Below are positions 36,045 through 47,738 of a stretch of 64,000 bases of DNA, piece after piece. The stretch is taken from the NCBI GenBank assembly GCA_026826555.1, contig JAKSZT010053764.1, positions 13,970,543 through 14,034,542 on the forward strand, given 5' to 3'. Under the pieces are notes generated by a model. That model had not been told where the DNA came from. It searched no databases and was given only the letters and a program-made list of their open reading frames with translations. The stretch's first letter is position 1. The number at the start of each line of letters is the position of its first letter. The DNA is from Tolypeutes matacus. Lineage: Eukaryota > Chordata > Mammalia > Cingulata > Chlamyphoridae. Both the position numbers and the translations under genes were made by a program.

Positions 36045-36468
36045 ATCAGTGTTTTAGTTTCCTGGCTACTAAATCAAATATGATGCAATGGGTTGGCTTA
36101 AACAATTGGGAATTTATTGGCTAACAGTTTTGAGGCTAGAAGTCCAAAATCAAGATGTCATCAAGGTGATGCTTGAAGATTGTAGCTGGTCCTTGATTTT
36201 TCTGTCACATGGAAATGTACATTGTGGCTTCTTCTTACTTCTCTTCCATTGACTTCCAGGATCAAGCTGCTTCTCATAGTTTTCTCCCTCTCTGACCTTC
36301 CCTTTAGGGCCTTAAATAATAGGATTAAGACCTATCTTAATTGAGTTGGGCCACACCTTAACCGAAGTAACCTCATCAGAAGATTTTACTTACAATGGAT
36401 CCACACCCACATAAATGAAGTTTAAGAACATGTTTTTCTGTTATACATAGCTCCAACCCACCAGTCAG
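36045..36468 (-). mobile_element. Solo LTR (MaLR-like, same family as 5.8 and 47.3 kb)
   Basis: TGTTTTAGTTTCCTGGCTAC at 36050 to CTCCAACCCACCA at 36463, i.e. TG...CA when read in the element's sense. Near-matching flanks ATCAG (36045-36049) and GTCAG (36464-36468) fit a 5-bp target duplication. Shared phrases with the relatives include 'gggttggcttaaacaattgg', 'ccacaccttaaccgaagtaa' and 'ggatccacacccaca'. Confidence 0.75.
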
Positions 36469-36912
36469 TTCTCTGGTCCTGAGGTTTTTCTTGCCAAGTT
36501 AATACTAGGCAACCCAAAGAATACCTATAAAGCCTACAAATCAGTCATCTCCCTCATTCACCTGTGGTCATATGCCTAGAAATCACAGAAACTCTTTTGT
36601 AAGGAGTTCTCTTAGACTGCTGACCTCTAGATAATTTAGTACTTCCCACCATTATTACACACCACTGCCATCAAAATCCAAACAGCCTGGGCAGTGTGAG
36701 AAAAGCAGCTATAGCTTCTGTGGGCTGTCACAGTTCCCTAGAGGGAAAGATTGTCTAGTCCTTTTAACTGTAAATCCACAGTGAATGGTCCCTCACGGGG
36801 CAGGGAGGCTACTCTTCTCTCTGGATCTTGCAGGTTCACAAAAATAAAAACTGCCTGAGGCCTACTGCAACTGTTCCCTATTAACTCCTTCACATATATT
36901 TCTATCTCACAC

Positions 36913-36913
<1 letters not shown>

Positions 36914-36949
<36 letters not shown>
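36914..36949. repeat. (CA)n microsatellite
   Basis: About 17 CA units. Read antisense it gives a Val-Cys run in a spurious frame. Confidence 0.95.
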
Positions 36950-36954
<5 letters not shown>

Positions 36955-37079
36955 AGCCTTCACAATGTGGCTGGGTCAGAAGGGGCTCCAATATCCAACA
37001 AAAGACTTCTAAGAAACTCAGAGAGCGGAGGAATCCCCTTCTTTCCCTTTCCCCACAGCCCACTTCATTTTTTTTTTTT

Positions 37080-38237
37080 AACAGTATAACCGACATATAA
37101 CCAACTGCACATAATTAAAATGGACAATTAGATGTTTTGACATATATATACACATGTGTGGAGCCATCACTATAATCAAGGTAAAGGAATATATCCATCA
37201 ACTCAAAAGTTTTCTAGTAATCCTTTTAATCTCTCCATCTTGCCCCCTTTTCACCTAACCTTCACCTCTCTCCCCAGGCATCAAGTGATCTATTTTCTGT
37301 CACTATAGTTTACATTTTCTAGAATTTTTATAGTAGAATCATACAATATGTGCTTTTTTTCTGGCTTCTTTCAAACAGTGTAATTATTTTGAGATTCATC
37401 CATATTGTTGTTTCTATCAATAGTTTATTCCTTTTTATTAGAAAGTGATATTCTCTTATAAGGATATGCCACCCTTTGTTTATCCTGTTTATATCTGTTG
37501 ATAAGTATTTGGGCTGTAGCAGTTTTTAACTATTATAAATAAAGCTGTTTTCATATGGATATAACCTTTCATTCCTCTTCAGTAAATCCTAGAAGTGGAA
37601 TAAGTGGGTCATATAGTAGGTACACATTTAACTTTTTAAGAAACTGCTAGAAGTGTTTGGACAATTTTACATTCTTAGTAACAGGGAATGAGAGTTCTAG
37701 TTTCTCCACAACATTAGCAGCCCTTGCTAAGGTCGGCTTTCTAATTTTAGACATTCTAATAGGTGTGTAGTTGTATCTCATTGTGTTTACATTTCTATTT
37801 CCCTAATGACTAATGATGTTACCTATCTTTTCATGTGTTATATTATAATCCATGTATCTGTATATCATCTTCAGAAAAGTGTCTATTCAAATCTTTGCCT
37901 ATTTTTATTAGGTTGTCTATCTTCTTATATTGAGTTTTGATAGTTCCTTAAATGCTCTAGATAGAAACCCATTATTACATATGTGATTTGCAAATAACTG
38001 TTACTTCATTTGCTTAACAGTGTGTTCTAAAGAAAAGAAGTTCTTAATTTTGTTGAAGTCAACATTTTTTTTAGGGATCATATTTTTGGTGTTGTATGTG
38101 GGAAAGCTTTGCCTAACCCAAGGTCACAATAATTTTCACCTATTTTTCCCTATAAGTTTTAGAATTTTGCATTTCATATTTAGTTCTGTGATTCATTTTG
38201 ATTTCATTTTTGAGTATGTTGTGAGATAGGAGTTAAA
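37080..38237 (-). mobile_element. Ancient L1 (L1M-like), segment 1: 3' UTR and ORF2 C-terminal half
   Basis: Antisense L1 text: 'agtataaccgacatataacc', 'gagattcatccatattgtt', 'ataagtatttgggctg', 'tattataaataaagctgt', 'ctaataggtgtgtagttgta', 'ttttgagtatgttgtgagat'. Diverged and non-coding. It is interrupted at 38238 by a younger L1 and resumes at 43729 with 'ttgattttttgcatatgatt', exactly the next portion of ORF2. Confidence 0.8.
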
Positions 38238-38818
38238 GGGTTTTTTTAATTAATTTTATTGCTACATATTAATAAAATATGTACAATCAGTGGTATTCAG
38301 TATAATCACTTAGTTGTATATTCATCACTTCAATCATTTTAAGAACATTTTCAGTTTTCCAGTAATAATAATAATAAAAACAAAACACACCAACAAACTA
38401 AAAACTCATCATTCCTCAATTTCTGTATGCTTCTCCTGTACTACATAGCTGCTATTCTGTTTCTGTCTCTCTCGTATATTTGTATTTATATTTTGTAAAA
38501 ACAGTCTTATATACACAATATCATACATACTCGTATTTTACATGAGGATGCATTATGTTATACTGTCTCATGTTACATTTTTTAGCTTTCCTTCAAGTAA
38601 TATACATGACCATAGACTTACCCATTTAACCACTGTCATGCCCATATAATAGCTCTGCTAGTTACAAACAGTATGATGTGTTTCACCATTTCTATTCATT
38701 TCTAAAGATTTATAAACAACCATTTAACCAATTCTGCACAGATTAATCTTTAGCTTTCCATTCTCTACCCTAATTATATTTTCTGGTACCCTATATTCTA
38801 ATGATTAATTCCATGAGT
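38238..38818 (-). mobile_element. 3' UTR of the younger L1 at 38.2-43.7 kb (short type)
   Basis: About 580 bases between the poly-T-like left end (38238) and the ORF2 stop. It has 'taatataaataca'-rich AT sequence, an (ATT)n-like patch at 38364-38378, and no resemblance to the 2.4-2.9 kb UTR of the 9-kb and 54-kb L1 copies, although the ORF2 parts look alike. Confidence 0.7.
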
Positions 38819-41148
38819 TTACACAATATATTGAATCCATAATAGTGCAATCATATAGTATTTGTCTTTTTGTGTCTGGCTTGCTTCACTCAACATAGTG
38901 TCCTCCAGGTTCATCCAAGTTGTCATACATTTCATGGTTTCATTTATTCTTACCACTGCATAATATTCCATCATGTATATACACTGCAATTTGTTTATCT
39001 GTTCATCCGTTGGTGGATATCTGCGTTGTTTCCAACTTTTGGCAATCATGAATAACACCACTATGAACGTTGGTGTGAAGATGCCTGTTCATGTCACTGC
39101 TTTCAGTTCTTCTGGGTATATGCCTAGTAATGGTATTGCCTGTCATATGACAAATATATATTTAACTTCCGTGGAAAATGCCAAACAGTCCTCCACAGTG
39201 GCTGTACCATTCTATATTCCCATCAACAGCGAATAAGCGTTCCTATCTCTCCACATCCTCCCAACAATTACAGTTTTCTGATTTTTTAATCATGGCCAGT
39301 CTAATAGGTGTGAAATGATATCTCATTGTAGTTTTGATTTGCATTTCCCTAATTGCTAGTGATGTTGATTCTTTTTTCATGTGTTTCTTTGCCATTTGTA
39401 TTTCTTCTTTGGACAATTGTCTTTTCAAGTCTTTTGTCCATTTTAAAATCAGGTAGTTTGTTTTTTATTGTTAATTTGTAGTTTCTCTTTATATATGTTA
39501 GATATTATCAGATATGTGATTGCCAAATATTTTCTCCCATTGAATAGGCTGCTTTTTCACACTTTTGACAAAGTCCTTTGAGGTGCAAAAGTGTTGAATT
39601 TTGAGGAGGCCTCTTTGATCTCTTTTTCCTTTTGTTGCTCATGCTTTGGATGTAAGGTTTAAGAAACTACCACCTACCACAAGATCTTGAATATGTTTTC
39701 CGACATTTCCATCTAGGAGTTTTATGGTTGTCACTTTTTTTATTTAGGTCCTTGATCCATTTTGAGTTAATTTTTGTATAAAGTGTGCGATAGGGGTCTT
39801 CTTTCTTTCTTTTGGATATGTCTCTCCAGTTCTCCCAGCACCATTTGTTGAATAAATTGTTCTGGCCCAGCTGGGAGGGCTTGACAACCTTGTCAAAAAT
39901 CACTTAACTGTCGATGTGAGTGTCTAGTTCTGAGTTCTCAATTTGGTTCCATTGGTCAATCTGTCTGTCTTCATGCCAGTACTATGCTGTTGTTACCACT
40001 GTAGCTGAGTAATAATATGTTTTAAAGTCAGGAAATGAGAGTCCTCCAACTTCATTCTTCTTTTTAAAGACATTTTTGGCTATTCAGGGCCCCTTACCCT
40101 TCCAAATAAATTAAATAATTGGCTTTTCCATAACTGGAAAAAAGGCTTTTGGGATTTTTATTGGGATTGTGTTGAATCTGTAAATCCGTTTGGTTAGAAT
40201 TGACATCTTAATATTTAGTCTTCCAATCCATGAACATGGAATGTCGTTCCATTTATTTAGTCTTCTTCGGTTTCTTTCAGCAATGTTTTATAATTTTTTA
40301 AATACAAGTCCTTTTTGTCTTTGGTTAAGTTTATTCCTAAATATTTTATTCTTTTAGTTGCTATTATAAATGGAATTTTTTTCTGATTTCTCCTCAGATT
40401 GGACATCAGTAGTGTATAGAAACTCTATTGATTTTTGTGTATTAATCTTGTATCCCATCACTTTGCTGAACTCACCTATTAGTTCTAGTAGCTCTGTTGT
40501 GTATTTTTCAGACTTTTTTAGATATAGTTATCGTATCATAAGCGAACAGTGCAAAATTTTTTTCTAAAGATTTATTTATTTATTCTTCCCACCCCCTCGT
40601 TATTTGCACTTGCTGTGTCTGTTCTTCTTCCTTGTTTCTTTAGGAGGTACTGGGAAATGAACCAGAGACTTCTGATATGGGACAGAGGCACCTAAACACT
40701 TGAGCCACCTCCATTCCCTGTTTTGTTGTGTCTCTGATTATGCTTTTCTTCTTGTGTCTCTTGTTGCATCATTTTATTGCATCTGCTTGCTGTGCCTGCC
40801 CATCACACCAGCTTGCTATCTTCTTTAGGCAGCACCAGGAACCAAACCAGGGACCTCCCATGTGGTAGGCAGGAGTCCAATCACTTGAGCCACATCTGCT
40901 TCCCAATAGTGCAGTTTTATTTATTTATCTAGCCTAATTGCTCTAGCGAGACCTTCTAGTACAATATTGAATAACAGTGGTGACAGTGGGCTCCTTTGTC
41001 TTGCTCCTGATCACAGCAGGAAAGCTTTCAGTCTCTCTCTGTTGGGTACAATGATAGCTGTAGGTTTTTCACATATGCACTTTACCATATTGATAAAACT
41101 TCCTTCTATTCCTATCTTTTGGAGTGTTTTTATTAAGAAAGGGTGCTG
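38819..41148 (-). pseudogene. L1 ORF2, C-terminal and RT part (degraded, SINE-interrupted)
   Basis: The minus strand encodes the ORF2 C-terminus at 38819-39061 (with MMEYYAVVRINE and MLSEASQTQK). The cysteine-rich region follows, then the thumb region (39.3-40.3 kb) and the RT fingers/palm from 40.4 kb upward. The catalytic FADD motif reads FAYD at 40535-40546. A DAS SINE follows directly at about 40558, and the frame is broken by many stops. The element continues beyond an inserted L1 tail at 42064. It is 5'-truncated within the endonuclease domain (about 43.72 kb). Confidence 0.85.
40558..40904 (-). mobile_element. DAS-type SINE, dimeric tRNA-derived, inside L1 ORF2
   Basis: In sense the first head has TGTGGCTCAAGTGATTGG and GTCCCTGGTTTGGTTCC. 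The second has TGGCTCAAGTGTTTAGG and GTCTCTGGTTCATTTCC. Both are followed by 'aagaagatagcaag' and 'aaacaaggaagaagaacag' type linkers, and the SINE ends in an A-rich tail. The L1 text on either side ('cagtgcaaaattt' / 'tagtgcagtttta') gives an imperfect target duplication. It inserted after the host L1. Confidence 0.85.
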
Positions 41149-42077
41149 ATGTAAAATGGCCTATATCCGTCACACAACGTCACTCAGGACAAGCCCTAAG
41201 TCCTGAAAAAGCCCCTGTATTACAGGGCCTGTATTACAACTGCCCATCCCCTCCCTGCCCTGAAAGCATCTAGTGGCCACTGGCTCCACCTCACTGTTAA
41301 AATTTCTTCCATTGCTTGAATCACAATATGTCTACAACAGAATACGATTAAGTCCACTCTAGTCCATAGCTCTTCCCCCAATCCTGAGGGGACTGGAATG
41401 GTGATGTCCACTCCACCTTCAAGTGAGAGTGGGCTTATATCCCATGGATACAGTGGATAGGATTATCCTGTCTTCAGCTGCAGGCTCTCTCCATTCCCTG
41501 GGATGGCTGTTGTCCATCATCGTCTCCTCACCAGGTGAGTTGGTTGAGTCCATTGAGCTGTAGAGAAGGAGTTGCAGCTCCACTGAGATTCCAGGCACAG
41601 CTGGCACATAGGCAAGCCAGAGGCTCCAGTCTCTGGAACTACACCTACAAACTCCAGCCTCACATATAGGTTTGAATAGAAGGGACTGATGGACCATGTT
41701 CAGGGAAGACTTATTTGAGTCCAACTGTGTGGGAGAGAGTGAGTGTGGTCTACGATGTGAACTGTGGTATATGCTTAGTGGCAAAGCCCCAGGATGTGTA
41801 TATCCATTGCAGGTGATGTGCCACACTAATGGAAGATGTTTATGCGAGATGTTATGGGAGGTATGGGAGGTGGAGATCATGGGAATCCCTGTAATTTTTG
41901 TGCAACATTTATGTAATCTAAGCATCTTTTAAAATATATATGAAAAAAAATAACATTTAGGTAAGCAAATGCACATATATGCATATATATCTATATATCA
42001 TTTTACAAATATTGGTATGTATTATGGAAAATATGATTTTTACCCATAATTAAAAAAAAAAAAAAGAAAGGGTGCTG
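41135..42077 (+). mobile_element. 5'-inverted L1 3'-UTR insertion with 14-bp target duplications
   Basis: AAGAAAGGGTGCTG occurs at 41135-41148 and 42064-42077. The first part (41149 to about 41722) is the reverse complement of 57.64-58.20 kb. The second (about 41723-42063) is in sense and matches 58.21-58.59 kb, ending in an A run. The two arms are adjacent pieces of the same UTR joined head to head, which is twin priming with almost no loss. The 168-codon minus frame (41419-41925) straddles the junction and is fortuitous. It is nested inside the L1 at 38.2-43.7 kb. Confidence 0.9.
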
Positions 42078-43728
42078 TATTTTGTCAAACACCTTTTCTG
42101 CATCAATCAAGAGGATCATGTGATTTTTCTTCTTCAATTTATCATTGTGGTTTATTACACTAATTGATTTTCTTGTATTGAATGAACCTTGCATACCTGG
42201 GATAAAAACTCACTTGATTGTGGTGTATCATTCTTTTCATGTACTTTGGATTTGGTTTGCAAGTATTTTGTTGATGATTTTTGCATCTGTTTCCATTAGG
42301 AATATTGGTATGTAATTTTTTTTTTTTTTTTTTGGTAGTATCTTTATCTGGTTTTGGTATTAGGGTGATGTTGAATTCATAGAATGAGTTTGGTAGTGTT
42401 CTCTCCTGTTCAGTTTTTTTTTGGAAGAGCTTGAGCAAGATTGGTATTAGATCATCTTTGAATGATTGGTAGAATTCACCTGTGAAGTCATCTGGTCCTG
42501 GGCTTTTCATCTTTGTGAGGTGTTTGATGACTGCTTCAATCTCTTTACTTGTGAATGGTTTGTTGTGGTCTTCTGTTTCTTCTAGGGTCAGTGTAGGTGG
42601 TTCGTGTGTTTCTAGGAATTTGTCTATCTTGTCTACATTGCCTAGGTTTTTGGCATACAGTTGTTCATAGTATCCTCTTAGGATCTCTCTTATTTCTGTG
42701 GGATCAGTGGTAATGTCTCCCATCTCATTTCTGATTTTATTTATTTGCTTCTCCTCTCTTTTTTCTTTGTCAGTCTAAGGGTTTGTCAATTTTGTTGATC
42801 TTCTCAAAAAACTTCTGGTTTTGTTAATTCTCTCTGTTGTTTTTTCTTCTTGATTTCATTTATTTCTGTTCTGATCTTTTTATGTCCTTAGGCTTATTTT
42901 GGGCTGAGTTTGGTTCTTTTTCTAGTTCCTCTAGGTGTGCAGTTAGATCTTCAATTTTAGTTCTTCCTTCTTTTTTAATGTAAGGCATTATGAGCACTGC
43001 CTTTGCAGTGTCTCATAAGTTTTGATATATTGTATTCTCATTTTCATTCACCTCAAGATAATAGCTGAATTATCTTATAATTTCTTCTTTGACCCACTGA
43101 CTATTTAAGAATGTGTTGTTTAATCTCCATTTATTTATTAATTTTCCCTTTTTCTGTCCATTATTGATTTCTAGCTCATTCCATTATGATCAGAGAAAAT
43201 ATTTTGTGTAATTTCAATCTTTTTAAATTTATTGAGACTTGTCTTATGACCCAACATATGGTCTGTCTTGAAGAAGGATCCATAGGTGCTTGTAAACAAT
43301 GTATATCCTGCTATTTTGGGTGCAATGCTCTATAGATGTTTGTTAGGTCTAGTTCATTTATTATATTATTCAAGCTCTCTGTTTCTTTATCCTCCGTCCA
43401 GATGTTCTATCCAATACTGAGAATCATGTATTGAAGTCTCCAACTACTCTTGTAGAGGCATCTATTTCTCCCTCCAGTTTTGCCAGTGTATGCCTCATGT
43501 ATCTTGGGTCACTCAGGTTAGGTGCATAGATATTTAGTATGGTTATTTCTTCTTGCTGAATTGCCCCTTTTATTAATATATAATGTCCTTCTTCATCCCT
43601 TATAACAGTTTTTCTTTTGAAATCTCTTTTGTCTGATATTAATATTGCTACTCCAGCTCTTTTTTGGTTACTATTTGCATGGAATATCTTTTTCCAACAT
43701 TTCACTTTTAACCTGGAAAGTTGTTTTG
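42064..43728 (-). pseudogene. L1 ORF2, RT N-terminal part and endonuclease (5'-truncated)
   Basis: Continuation of the ORF2 at 38.8-41.1 kb. The minus frame at 42160-42723 encodes the region before RT, with LTKMKSPGPDDFTGEFYQSF and FYEFNITLIPKPDKDT. The frame at 43424-43792 encodes endonuclease residues KRAGVAILISDK, ILNIYAP and GDFNT, and fades into a (TTTG)n tract at 43724-43756 where the element ends. The catalytic N-terminal ~60 residues of EN are missing. There are poly-T/poly-K slippages at 42315-42335. Confidence 0.8.
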
Positions 43729-44046
43729 TTTGTTTGTTTGTTTGTTTTTGTTTTTTGATTTTTTGCATATGATTATCCAAATGTTCCAGCACTATTTTTT
43801 GACTAGACTATTAGTTCTCCTTTAAATCTTTGTGGAAAATCAATTCACTATATATGCATAAATCTGTTTCTGGAATTTCTCATTAGGTTTATGAGTCTAT
43901 TTGTCTATCTTAACAACAACACTACACTGTCTTCATTACTGCAGCTTTATAAGAAATCTTGAGATCATTTAGTATTAGTCCTCCAACTTTGTTCTTGTTT
44001 TGGCTATTCCAGGTCCTTTGTATTTCCATATAAATTTTAGAATCAA
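43729..44046 (-). mobile_element. Ancient L1 (L1M-like), segment 2
   Basis: Resumption of the old L1 after the younger insertion: 'tattatccaaatgttccagca'-like antisense ORF2 text through 'ttggctattccaggtccttt' and 'ttttagaatca'. Cut at about 44047 by an LTR. Confidence 0.75.
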
Positions 44047-44525
44047 ATATACTAGCATGAATAATGTCCACTCGATGAAATGAGATACTAGTTCCAGGAA
44101 CCTGTAAATGTTACCTTATAAGGAAGAAATATCTTTACAGATATGGTTAGTTAAGGATCTTGAGATGGAGAGATTATCCTGGTTATCTAGCAGGCTGTAA
44201 ATGCAATTACAAGTGTCCTTATGAAAGCAAGGCAGAGAGAGATTGCACACAGAACAGGAGGAGGCAATGTGACCACAGAGGCAGGGGCTGGAGTGAGGTG
44301 GTCTTTAGTCAAGCAATGCTGGCAGCCATCAGAAGTTGGAAGATGTTAGGAACAGATTTTCCCGTAGACTCTGATGGGAGAATGTCCATCCCAACACCTT
44401 GATTTCAGCTCAGTGAAACTGATTTTGGACTTCTAGAAGAGATAATGGTGAGAAAATAAATTTCTATTGTTTTAAACCACCAAATTGGTGGCAATTTTTT
44501 ATAGCAGCCACAGGAAACTAATACA
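44047..44525 (+). mobile_element. Solo LTR, MLT1-type (MaLR)
   Basis: MLT1 phrases in order: 'ccaggaacctgtaaatgtta', 'aaggatcttgagatggagag', 'agtgtccttatgaaagca', 'ccaacaccttgatttcagct', 'ttttggacttctagaag', 'aataaatttctattgtttta', ending 'ggaaactaataca'. Upstream 'agaatca' and downstream 'cagcttgcc' rejoin the interrupted L1 text. Confidence 0.9.
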
Positions 44526-45635
44526 CAGCTTGCCGCATTTCTACAAAAGCACCTTCAGGGATTTTAATTCAGATTGCATTGAATATATTCAACAGTTAGG
44601 GGAGATTTTAAATCTTAAATTTCTCACAACAATATTTTGCAGTTTTCAGTGTATATTGCAATGTATTCCATATTTTCATGCAATTGCATATTGTATGTTT
44701 TCATTTCAATTTACAATTATTCATTGGTAATATATAGAAATATGATTGAGTTTCATATATTGATCTTTTATATTCTAACCTTGCTAAGCACAATTATTAG
44801 TTCTGGTAGCTTCTTTGTAGATTCCTTAGGATTTTCTTCATAGATGATCATATTATCTGCAAATAAAGACAGTTTTCCTTCCTCCTGAGCAATCTGGATG
44901 CCTTTTATTTCTCTTTTCTTATCTCACCAGCTAAAACTGCCAATACAATATTAATTAGAAGTGGTGAGAGTGAACATATTTGCTTGTTCCTGAAATCAGG
45001 GAAGGAATACATTCAATCCTTCACTATTAAGTATGATGTTTGTTGTAGGTTTTTCGTAAATGCTCCTTATTATGTGGAGGAAGTTTTCTTCTGTTCCTAC
45101 CTTGTGGAGAGTTTGTATCTAATGAATGTTGGATTGCAGTAAAGGTTTTTACTGCATCTCTTGAGATGATCACATTGTTTTTCTAATTTAGTCTGTTAAC
45201 ATGGTGAATTACATAAATTGGTTTCTGAATATTAAGCCAGCCTTGCATTCCTTGGATACATTCCACATGGTCATGATGTATTTCCCTTTCTAAATATTGC
45301 TATATTTGGATTGATAAAATTTTTCTAAAGTTTTTTCTATGTTTCTGAAAGATATTGACCTGATTTTTTTCTGTCTTGGCTATATTAGTCTTGTTTTGGT
45401 ACCAAGGTAATGATGATCTTGTAGAATGAATTGGGAAGTATTTCCTCTTAATCAATTTTTTGTAAAAAAAAATTGTGTAAAATTGATATAATTTCTTCCT
45501 TAAATATTTGGTAGAATTCTCCGTTAAAGCCACCTGGGCCTGGAATTACCTAAGGAAGTTTTTAATAACAAATTCAGTTTGTTTAGTGGTTCCTTTAATA
45601 GATGTAATACAATTTAGGATTTCTTCTTGAATGAG
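44526..45635 (-). mobile_element. Ancient L1 (L1M-like), segment 3 (ORF2 RT region)
   Basis: Antisense ORF2 text: 'tctgcaaataaagacagttt' covers the catalytic neighbourhood, and 'gtagaattctccgttaaagc' and 'cacctgggcctggaatta' cover the PGPDG region. No frame is intact. It ends with ATGAG (45631-45635), the left flank of the inserted provirus. Confidence 0.8.
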
Positions 45636-47738
45636 TGTTCTAGTCTGCTAGGCTACCAAAATGCAGATACCATGGAATGGGTTGGCTTATAACAATGTGA
45701 ATTTATTCGTTTACAAGTTTGTAATTCCGAGGTTGAGAAAATTTTCCAAATCAGTGTATCATTAGCCAATGTTTTCTCCCAAAGACTGGTTTCTAGCAAT
45801 CCTGAACTCCTCTGTCACATGACAAGGCACATGCCAGATCTTCTGGTCTCTTCCACCCTCTGGACCCCAAAAAGACATGTTCTTTCCATATGCAAAATAC
45901 GTTCATTCCATCACAATATCCCAAAAGCCTTCAATCATTTCAGTAACAATATTATGTACAGTCTTAACAGAATCAGTTATAGGTGTGGTCTGTCCTGGGA
46001 CACAATACCCCTCTGGCTTTGGACCTGTGAAAGTTGGCAACATATTATCTGCTTCCAATATGCAATGGAGGGAAGTCATAGGATCAATGTTCCAATTCCC
46101 ATAGTGAGAAATTGGAAGGAAAACAGGAGTCATGGGTCCCAAATAATTTCAAAACCCTGCAACGCATACTCCATTAGACTTCAAGGGTCTGAGAGTTACC
46201 TATAGAACAATGCTTTGTCCTTGGGGCCTGATGGAGCAGAAGCCCCACCCTTTCCAAGTGATTGTGCAGCAGCCATGCTCTCCCCAAACACTGGGGTGAA
46301 GGCTCCAACATCTCCAAGCATTGGAGTGGCTCTCAGCTCCACCCTCCTCAAGCATCTGGCTGTCAGCCTCTCTGCAATCCCTCAGATATCTGAGAAACCT
46401 GGGATGGTAACACTGTTCCAGAACAACTGGGAGGAAAGCCCACCCTCTTCAAGCTCCAGAGCACACTCACCCTTTCCATATACATAGGTGGGTCCACTCT
46501 TGTGGCCCAAGAAAATGCCTTCAGTCCAGACCTCAGCTTCCATGGTCTTGCCTTTGCCATCATTTTTCCTTCTGTCTGTCCCTTTTCTGTTCCTTTTAAT
46601 CCAGGCTGGCAGTGATTCTGTTCATACAGATCTTGGGGGAAAAAATCCTCATTGTTTTCTCATGTAGTATACAGGGGTAAAAGCCATAAGACAATAGGAC
46701 TTTCCACAGATCCTTTCTAGATAACTGCACCTACAGTTCTGACTTATACTGAAATGGCTGACTGCTCCACATTTGGGTAAATCTTCATATGGGGCACTAT
46801 TCTCTGGGGACTCATTTTCCAGAAGTTCAGAATATTCCAAACCATCAATTTCTGGTTTATTTGGAGTTCATTCCTCAGCTTATTGCTTTCCTCTTGTGTT
46901 TTACTATAAGCTGCAAGGAGAAACCAGGCTGTACTTTCCAAAATTAGTTTGGAAATCTTCTCAGCTAAATATCCAAGTTCATCACTTCCAAATTCTGCCT
47001 TCCATCTGACATCTGACATCAGGACTCAATTTTTCCAAGTTCTCTTCCACTTTAAAACAACAGTTGCCTTTCTTCCAATTTGCTATGACACATTCATCAT
47101 TTCTGTCTGAGGCTTCATTGGATGTAGCTTTCATGTTCATATTACTACCAACAGTCCCTTCAAAGCAATCAAGGTCTTTTCTATCAAGCACCTCACAGTA
47201 CCCCTTACCCATTTATAAAGCCATTCCCACATTTTTGGTATTTGCAATAGCAGCACCCCACTTTTCTGGTACCAAAATCTATTCCAGTCTGCTAGGCTGC
47301 CAAAATGCAGATACCATTAAAATGGGTAAGCTTTTAACAATGGGAATTTATTAGTTTACAAGCTTTCAGTTTCAAGGCTGAGAAAAATGTCCAAATCAAG
47401 GCATCATTGGGTGATGCCTTCTCCCTGAAGATGAGCTGCTGGTGATCCTGGACTCCTCTGTGACATGGCAAGGCACATGTCAGCATCTGCCGCTCTACCC
47501 TTCTCTTCCAACTTTGATTTCTTTCAGCTTCTTGCTTCTGTGGCTTTTTCTCTTTCTTTGTCTGAATTTCATTCTCTTATAAAGGACTTCAGTAAGAAGA
47601 TTAAGACTGACACTGGGCCATGCCTTAACTGAAGCAACCTTATCAAAAGGTCCAACTTGTAATAGGTTTACACCCACAGGAATGGATTAGCTTTAAGAAC
47701 AGATTTTTTTGAGGTCCATACAGCCTCAAACCATCACA
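45636..47738 (-). mobile_element. MaLR provirus: LTRs plus degraded internal region
   Basis: The element runs from TGTTCTAGTCTGCTAGGCTA to ACCATCACA, flanked by ATGAG (45631-45635) and CTGAG (47739-47743), a near-perfect 5-bp duplication. In the element's sense the 5' LTR is 47738-47281 and the 3' LTR remnant is 45870-45636 (its U3 half is missing). Immediately inside the 5' LTR is the MaLR start 'ttttggtaccagaaaagtgg', with the primer-binding region. The internal region (about 1.4 kb) holds stop-riddled gag-like pieces, the best at 46744-47019 and 46982-47212. No pol or env was seen. MaLRs are ERVL-related and usually non-autonomous. Old and inactive. Confidence 0.8.

Noticed and set aside
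41419..41925. 168-codon minus-strand frame
   Set aside because: Crosses the twin-priming junction of an L1 3' UTR insertion, so it has no common evolutionary origin.
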